DNA of 64,000 bases, from contig NW_003314307.1 in the NCBI RefSeq assembly GCF_000143415.4, positions 1,313,684 to 1,377,683 of the forward strand. Direction: 5' to 3'. Made by a program: the position numbers and the translations under genes. The DNA is from Selaginella moellendorffii. Lineage: Eukaryota; Streptophyta; Lycopodiopsida; Selaginellales; Selaginellaceae. Under the pieces are notes generated by a model. The model worked only from the letters and a program-made list of their open reading frames with translations. It ran no database searches and was not told where the DNA came from. Of this stretch, positions 58,771 through 64,000 are shown one piece after another; the stretch's first letter is position 1; every line of letters begins with the position of its first letter.

Positions 58771-59028
58771 ATGGCAAGCACAAAATCTGTAAGTGAGGCA
58801 GAAAAGGAGACAGAGAAGGAGATAGGTGAAGATGTAGAATATATAAGTCTTCCAAACTCCCCGTACTATACTCCAGGTGATCATTTTTCTGAACAAACGG
58901 CAACATTAACAACTATCGAGAACGCCCCAGTAACGTCAGAGACAACAATCCAAAGCAAAACAACTGACCCAGAGAAGGATGATAGTACCGCTGAGAGTAC
59001 CAAAAAGGAGGTGTCCACTAGCACTTAG
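58771..59028 (+). CDS. Small acidic Ser/Thr-rich protein or exon, copy 2
   Basis: 85-codon frame parallel to 18389-18132, differing at only a few residues and free of stops in both copies. It begins MASTKSVSEAEKETEKEIGE and ends KKEVSTST. Followed at once by a palindrome (59034). No recognised domain; it could be an exon of a larger product or an accessory protein. Confidence 0.45.
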   Translation: MASTKSVSEAEKETEKEIGEDVEYISLPNSPYYTPGDHFSEQTATLTTIENAPVTSETTIQSKTTDPEKDDSTAESTKKEVSTST

Positions 59029-59664
59029 GCTTATAATGGCGTGTGCCCTCATGCCATTTACTTGATCACCAAATACCTTTTTCCCTTTGCACTAGTATAT
59101 CTTAATACCGGTCTGAGAAATAGAATGGCATGTGCCCTCAGGCCTTTTACTAAATCACCTTTGAAAGAAATGCAAGCCTCTATGTCGTAAAAAAAAGGTA
59201 CTAGAGAAATTCCTTAATAATATGAATGTTATTTAGTTTCATGAAAATACACTAAGGGTCAAATGAGTTAAATGACTTCTCCAAACTAGCAATGCCTCTT
59301 GCTACACCTTCACAATTAGATTCGTTAGAAAAAGATAACATTGAATAATATCTAAATGTTCTCACCATTAAGTTATATGTCTGGCTAATAGGAATGACGT
59401 TCATCTTGGAAAGCTCACCACACGCTCAATGAACAAACAAATAGTGTGTGCACACATGCCATCGCTCTTCTTTAGCTTCAGATTCGGCTTGTTCACCTTG
59501 ACAATGAGATTTATTATACAACCAGATGGACTCAGTCTGGACACAAAGTCACCGCGCTAGTCACCATGCCCCAGATATGTCTAGCCCCTGGACAAAAAAC
59601 ATATAATTTCACGTCATTTTCAAATACTTGAAAATTTGTACCTAGTCCCATTTTACTGAATAAA

Positions 59665-59688
59665 TCCCACTTTAACGAAATAGAGCAT
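59665..59688 (-). repeat. Terminal inverted repeat, copy 2 right
   Basis: The reverse complement begins ATGCTCTATTTCG and is followed by ATCA. Confidence 0.92.
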
Positions 59689-59692
59689 ATCA

Positions 59693-60145
59693 GCCGGAAG
59701 TTGACCCAAAGGTAAAAATGCATGTATTTTTATAAATGAATTCATCTTGAGTTCCTTAAATAGGTTCGCGGGGCCTTACGAGATTGAGGCTTGAATCGGT
59801 AAAGTGGCTTATCGTCTCCGACTTCCTCGAGAGATGGAGAAGATGCACCCCGTGTTCCATGTAAACTTACTTAAGCCATATTTTGAGGATCCGCTTCGCA
59901 AGAACCAAGTAAGACTTTTACCTGAGGTTATCCAAGGGGAAGAGGAATACGAAGTCGAGGCCATCCTCAATGCGCGCAAGAGCAAATGACAAGGACACGA
60001 GGCGAAAGAGTTCCATGTGAAGTGGAAAGGATTTCCACACTGCGAAACAACATGGGAACTGGAGGAGAACCTAGCGAACGCGCGAGATCTAGTGGAGGAA
60101 TTTCTGCAAGGCAGAACTCTATGTACTTATGCAAAGTTCAATTAA
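59693..60145 (+). pseudogene. E3 integrase 3' end with chromodomain
   Basis: Continues the integrase after transposon copy 2. A second intron-like segment (59712-59763, GTAAAA to AATAG) interrupts it, after which the frame reads the Gypsy GPYEIEA and MHPVFHVNLLKPY blocks. The C-terminus is a chromodomain: EEEYEVEAILNARK, then FHVKWKGFP and TTWELEENL (about 59940-60090), which in chromoviruses guides integration to heterochromatin. Two TGA stops (about 59795 and 59986) break it. Confidence 0.82.
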
Positions 60146-60550
60146 AAGTATCAATTTGAGAAGTTGAGCAATAGCATATGTTGGGACCCGAAGGCGCGCC
60201 GAAGGTAAACTAATTAGCATGGGTTAGCTAGGTCGACCAGGCGTAGCGAGCTACACCCGACTCCCTGCGGGGATGTCGAATCCGTAGACGTATTCTACAG
60301 AGGTTGGGTTCGAGTCCCAACCCCCTAGTAAAGCAAGGCTGGGTTCAAGTCTCGACCCCATACTAGGGCGTGGTGAGGTGAGGAGTATAGGGACACCTAT
60401 ATTCCGTTGTCATGGGCTCTTGGCCAGGGAGGCTAACTTAGGCACACCGCTAAGTGGGGGGATGCCCCCGGAGACATGGTCAACAAGTCGTAGGATAAAA
60501 AAAAGAGACGTTTGATGTGGGCATCGAACTTCTTCTATGGGTGGTGGAGT

Positions 60551-61709
60551 TGTAAGGAACCGACTCGCCGAGGTGTCGTAGGCTAAAGGAGCCCAGAAAG
60601 CTTGACTAAAATGATAAAGAGTTCATCGGATGGGACCAAGTCTAAGATCGAGTCCAAGACCGACTCTAAGACCGAGTTTGAGATAGAGCCCGGAATCGAG
60701 TCCGAGACCGACTCGGAGACCGAGTTCGAGACCGAGTTCGAGATCGAGCTCGAGACAGAGTCCGAGATCCGAAATCAGGTCCGAGACCGAGTCCGAGGTC
60801 GAGTCCGAGGTCGGGTCCGAGATCGGGTCCGAGATCAAGTTCGAGATCGAGTCTGAGACCGAATCCGAAGTCGGATCCGAGATCGAGTCCGAGATCGAGC
60901 TAGAGACTAAGTCCGAGTGCTAATACGGGTCAAGGGGTGAAAGCCCAAAGCGTGTGTCTCCCGGGGGGGGGGGGCTGCAGGGGGTTCCAAAAGTATAGTA
61001 GGGATAGTGAGGTCCAGGAACCAGTCTTGAAGGAACTCTTCAGTGGTGCTTCCAAACCGACTTGAGGTTGAGACTGGGGCCGAGGGGCCTTGGGTGGGAG
61101 TGAGCATGGGCTTGGGTGGTGCCGGAGGGGCCACCCAGGGAAGTGTTCAAGAGCAACTCCCACTCCCGAAAGGGAAACCGACTGCGGTGCTCCCGGCTCA
61201 TGTGGAGTGGTGCCCCACTTGAGTACCTTGCGGCTCATTGGTCCTCGCCCTTCCTAGGGGCTTGGGCCTTCCCTTCGGGATGGAACTGGGGGGGTAAAGG
61301 TACCCATACCGGGCCGTTAGGCCACGGTGTTTCGCCCCGACGTCCCGAAGCAAGTGCTACACCCAAGGCTTGGGATTTAGAGGGTCCCATGATCAAGTCT
61401 TATTGTACCAAGGGGTGTTAGGAACCTGGAGGCTTGGTGTGCTTGGCTGCTTGTGCCTGCGGGGAGTGTAGCCAAACCTTAAGTCCAGTCTAACCTGGGG
61501 AGGGGGATTGGGAGAGATTTAGGTATCTGTAGATGGATGGCTAACACTCCGTTGCTCGTGCAGTGAGTAGCTGAAACCAAGTAGGACCAAGTAGGAGCTG
61601 GTACAATAGGCAAGAACCTTGGCAAGGGAACTTAGCACAAGCCAAGGCAGTGTTGGTCGGATAAATGAGGTAAGCTAGCAAATTGGAAAGGAAAAATTTG
61701 TGACTTACA
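60551..61709 (+). repeat. E3 3' LTR
   Basis: 1159 bp, complete, ending ACTTACA and followed by TAAGG. It contains the 12-bp GAGTCCGAGACC minisatellite at about 60645-60920 and a run of nine or ten G near 60963. Confidence 0.88.
60645..60920 (+). repeat. 12-bp minisatellite in the E3 LTR
   Basis: More than 20 imperfect units of GAGTCCGAGAYC. It reads as an artificial Glu/Ser/Thr-rich frame. The period equals four codons, but no gene is implied. Confidence 0.85.
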
Positions 61710-61714
61710 TAAGG

Positions 61715-63071
61715 ATCTAAAACCAAACTACCTTCAAACTTCCCTCAAAAGGGTAGTAGATGTCATGAACGACTCTATACCAAAGTTTGTCATATAATAT
61801 GTAACTTTGAACTAAGAATTGGATCACATACCTCAATTTAAACTTCACCCGACTTAATAGTCATATTGACTTTGGCCTTTGGGTAGGGACATTCTTTTGA
61901 GAAGTGTCCTACTTCACTGCAATTGTAATATATGTTGTTTCTCACACTGCTAGCAGACTTGGTGTTTTTATCAATGAGTTTGTCCTTTTTTGCTAGACTC
62001 CCCACGTACTTGTTCTTTAGCCTCTGGATCTACCTTTTGAAAAACTTGAGGGCTCATTCTTAGAAAAACTTTTCCTGAATTTTCCTTTACCATATGTCCC
62101 CCTTGGTCTAACTCCTTGGATAAATGTGGACCCCAATCCTGTTGTGTTCCCTTTTCATAGATTATCCTTGAAATGCATCTTAATAGTTACATCCAATGCT
62201 TCATTGTAGTTAGTCAGGTTCCAATACATCATCTCGCCCCAAGCCAAAGTTTGTAAACCTCATATGAAGGCATGAAACACATCCATGTCACCCATGTTTA
62301 TGACAAGGATCCTCTTGGCCATAAATACATTTATATACATTTGAATGGTTTTTATCTGCTTTAGCTTACTTAGTTTCTCCCTTAAATGTAGAGTATCATT
62401 TGGAGGAACATAAGTTGCATGGATCTTTGACTTCATCACTTCAAGTGGCCACTGGTCCTTTGTTAGCCTCTGTTGTTCTCCACCAAGCCTTAGCCTTATC
62501 TATTAAATATGGTTTTGCATATGGGACTTTTTTAGAGGTCGGTAACTACAATGCTTGGAAATGATCCTCTATATTATAAAATCAATCCTCTACCATTTTA
62601 CAGTCATTCACTCACTTGAAGACTGGTGGGGGTTTTGGTTTGTACTTGAGAACTACTTGAGAGACTGATTCTACTTTAATTTGTTCGACATTATTTAGTT
62701 CTACCTTAGTTCCTATGCCTTCTGCACTACTAGCATTTATAGTTTTTTGCCTTTTCTTCTACTTTTTGTCACACTTTAACTTGCGTATGAGGGTTTTAGT
62801 AGGGCATTGGTTTATGCCAATTGTCTTTCCAAAGCATCTAATTGAGTCTTGGACAATCGAACCTCACCATCAAACTTTTGTTTAAAAGTTTCTTCATTAG
62901 AGTCCTCCTTATGCAAGGAAATCTCATTTATAGCTTTTTATTCGACTGGAGGCTCCATCTCTAGAGGAGGTTTTGTCTTTTCCTTGGTCCACTTATACTC
63001 TACCTTAGCCATCTCCTAGTAATTCACTTCTATCCTTTGCTAGAATTGAGGAAAATATTTTGATACTAAAT
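61715..63071 (-). pseudogene. E4 gag remnant
   Basis: Minus-strand reading contains a decayed zinc knuckle (CSEVGHFSKECPY near 61880) and stretches that follow the E3 gag block by block down to the primer-site side near 63065. Full of stops. Confidence 0.65.
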
Positions 63072-63780
63072 TGTAAGCCACAATTTTTTCCTTTCCAATT
63101 TGCATGCTTACCTTGTCTATCCAACCACCATGACCTTAGCCTTAGTTAAGTTCTCTTACTAAGGTTCCTACCTATTGTACCAACTCCTATTTGGTCATAC
63201 TTGGATTCAGCTATACACTGCATAAGTCATAGGTTATTAATAATCTATCTACAGATTTCCAAATTCTTTCCCAATCTCCCTCCTTGGGTTAAATTGGATT
63301 TAAGGTTTTGCTACACTCCCCATAGGCACAAGCATTCAAGCACATCAAGCTTCTAAATTCCTAACATCCCTAAGTACAATAAGATTTAATCATAGAACCT
63401 TCTAAATCCCAAGCTTTAGATGCATCTCTTACTTTGGGATTCTAGGGACAAACACCATGGCTTAACGGCTTAGTATAGGTACCCCTACTCCCCCATTTCT
63501 ATGGGTAGGAGTGAGGACTAATGAGTTGCATGGTACTCAAGTGGGGCACCACTTCATATAAGCTAGAAGCACTGTAGATGGTTTCACTTCCAAGAGTGGA
63601 GTTGCTCTTAAGCACTTTCTTGGATGGCCTCTTTGATACCACTCGAGTCCATGCTCACTCCTACTCAAAGCCCCTAACCCCTAGTGCTAACCTTGAGTCA
63701 ATTTGGAAGCATTATTAGAAAGTTCCTTCAAAACTGTTTTCTAAATCTCACTATCCCTACTATACTTTTGGAACCCTTTG
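63072..63780 (-). repeat. E4 5' LTR, outer part lost
   Basis: Plus strand begins TGTAAGCCACAA and follows the reverse of the E3 LTR to the CTATACTTTTGGAACC region, where the TRIM interior begins. The bases just left (63062-63071) match the reverse of the E3 primer-site start. Confidence 0.65.
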
Positions 63781-64000
63781 TTAAATATCAATCTTAACTT
63801 GTGGTGTGATTCCCCTAATCAACTAATAGAGCCAAACCTAAAACTTCTCTAATACCAAATATAAACTTATGAATTTAAACCTCTTGGGAGGTTACTTAAT
63901 TCAATATTATTTAAACCCAAGGACGCTTAACCCCAACTATCCCAAGACCTTTAATTAATTTACAACAGAGATGCATTCTTATTCAAAAGCCCTTCTCTCT
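63781..64000 (-). mobile_element. TRIM element, partial, minus strand, cut by window end
   Basis: The plus strand reads the reverse of the TRIM interior (GTGGTGTGATTCCCCTAATC) and of the tRNA-Met primer site (TCTCTAATACCA, 63846-63857). It then enters the reversed 5' LTR from about 63861 to the window edge. Third member of the family in the window. Confidence 0.72.

Larger units (their letters stand above)
46009..59466. repeat. Dispersed 22-bp palindrome family in copy 2 (about 28 sites)
   Basis: Same consensus as in copy 1, at mirrored positions. Approximate sites: 46009, 46299, 47375, 47450, 48704, 48893, 49035, 50534, 51822, 51881, 51958, 53341, 53414, 54277, 54343, 54960, 55058, 55128, 56731, 56788, 58129, 58274, 58438, 58518, 58627, 59034, 59124 and 59440. 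One unit present in copy 1 (22116-22139) is missing here at 55058-55081. Confidence 0.9.
45913..59688 (+). mobile_element. Large TIR DNA transposon, copy 2 (13,776 bp), inverted relative to copy 1
   Basis: Terminal inverted repeats at 45913-45936 and 59665-59688 match copy 1 with one change at each end (a CG-to-TG change on the left, A-to-T at position 2 on the right). A 4-bp duplication ATCA flanks them (45909-45912 and 59689-59692). The host site in E3 integrase is restored in frame when the transposon and one ATCA are removed. Gene order mirrors copy 1: ParB-like/HAD gene minus (52009-46355), presumptive transposase plus (55233-58130), small acidic frame plus. Multiple nonsense codons and frameshifts make it inactive. 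Confidence 0.92.
40606..61709 (+). mobile_element. Chromovirus (Ty3/Gypsy) E3, nested in E4, split by transposon copy 2
   Basis: LTRs at 40606-41532 and 60551-61709 run TGTAAGGAACC to GCTTACA or ACTTACA, with a perfect 5-bp duplication TAAGG (40601-40605 and 61710-61714). The interior reads gag, zinc knuckle, protease, reverse transcriptase, RNase H and integrase on the plus strand, and a chromodomain at the end (59945-60110), which defines a chromovirus. The presumed primer site next to the 5' LTR reads TAGTATCGGAGC, a variant of the tRNA-Met site. About eight stops break the frame, mostly TAG or TGA from CAG, CGA or CAA. LTR halves differ by only a few percent by eye, so E3 is younger than E4. 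Confidence 0.9.
37651..63780 (-). mobile_element. Old Gypsy/chromovirus-like element E4, split by E3
   Basis: LTR pieces at 37651-38198 and from 63072 to about 63780 share the ends TGTAAGCCACAAT and the TGTAAGGAACC side with the LTR of E3, so E4 is an older member of the same family in the opposite orientation. Minus-strand remnants are gag zinc knuckle (about 61880), protease and reverse transcriptase (40600-39400), and integrase (39000-38590). The integrase C-terminal part is deleted. E3 is inserted in the protease region with a clean 5-bp duplication. The right LTR is interrupted by a TRIM element at the window edge. Heavily mutated and AT-biased by C-to-T change. Confidence 0.75.

Noticed and set aside
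17472-59688. The two large copies as a single assembly artefact or one long palindrome
   Set aside because: Flanks differ, each copy has its own 4-bp target duplication, and the copies carry separate private mutations, so they are independent insertions.
60602-60856. An 84-codon Glu/Ser/Thr-rich protein
   Set aside because: It is the LTR minisatellite read through a 12-bp period; no start context or homology.

Overview
The window is nuclear DNA from a land plant, most like the lycophyte Selaginella. This is inferred from compact genes with many 45-100 bp introns, plant-type gene families, and a neighbourhood of Ty3/Gypsy retrotransposons; no species marker was tested.

Host genes fill only 1-8.35 kb. 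They are the 3' part of an alpha-amylase gene (+) with an unusual acidic tail, a complete intronless Prp5/DDX46-type DEAD-box RNA helicase (-), and a complete 14-exon sterol 3-beta-glucosyltransferase (+). A 649-bp TRIM retrotransposon follows at 8988-9636.

The rest is two stacks of nested transposons. Stack 1: Gypsy element E1 (9897-36129, minus, TSD CAAAC) contains LTR element E2 (14046-34121, minus, TSD ATGG), which contains copy 1 of a ~13.76-kb TIR DNA transposon (17472-31226, TSD TCTT). Stack 2: old chromovirus-like E4 (37651 to about 63780, minus) contains a younger relative E3 (40606-61709, plus, TSD TAAGG), which contains copy 2 of the same DNA transposon in reverse orientation (45913-59688, TSD ATCA). 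Removing copy 2 and one TSD copy restores the E3 integrase reading frame, which fixes the ends of the transposon to the base.

The most interesting system is this large DNA transposon. It has 24-bp terminal inverted repeats, 4-bp target duplications and two large divergently transcribed genes. One gene encodes a DUF7869-like presumptive transposase with a D-D-D pattern. The other is a long multi-exon gene with a ParB/sulfiredoxin-like N-terminal region, acidic and Pro/Thr-rich middle parts, and a C-terminal FCP1/NIF-like HAD domain. About 28 copies of a 22-bp near-perfect palindrome (ATGGCRTGNG, two variable bases, CNCAYGCCAT) are scattered through each transposon copy: between genes, inside small introns and inside reading frames. 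I did not see it elsewhere in the window. One palindrome plus its flank is present in copy 1 and absent from copy 2, so the motif set changes over time. Both copies are inactivated, mostly by CAG-to-TAG and CGA-to-TGA changes.

A second notable point is that E3, and the older E4, carry the same short intron-like insertion in the integrase core. All identities and domain names are from reading alone; no database search was run.
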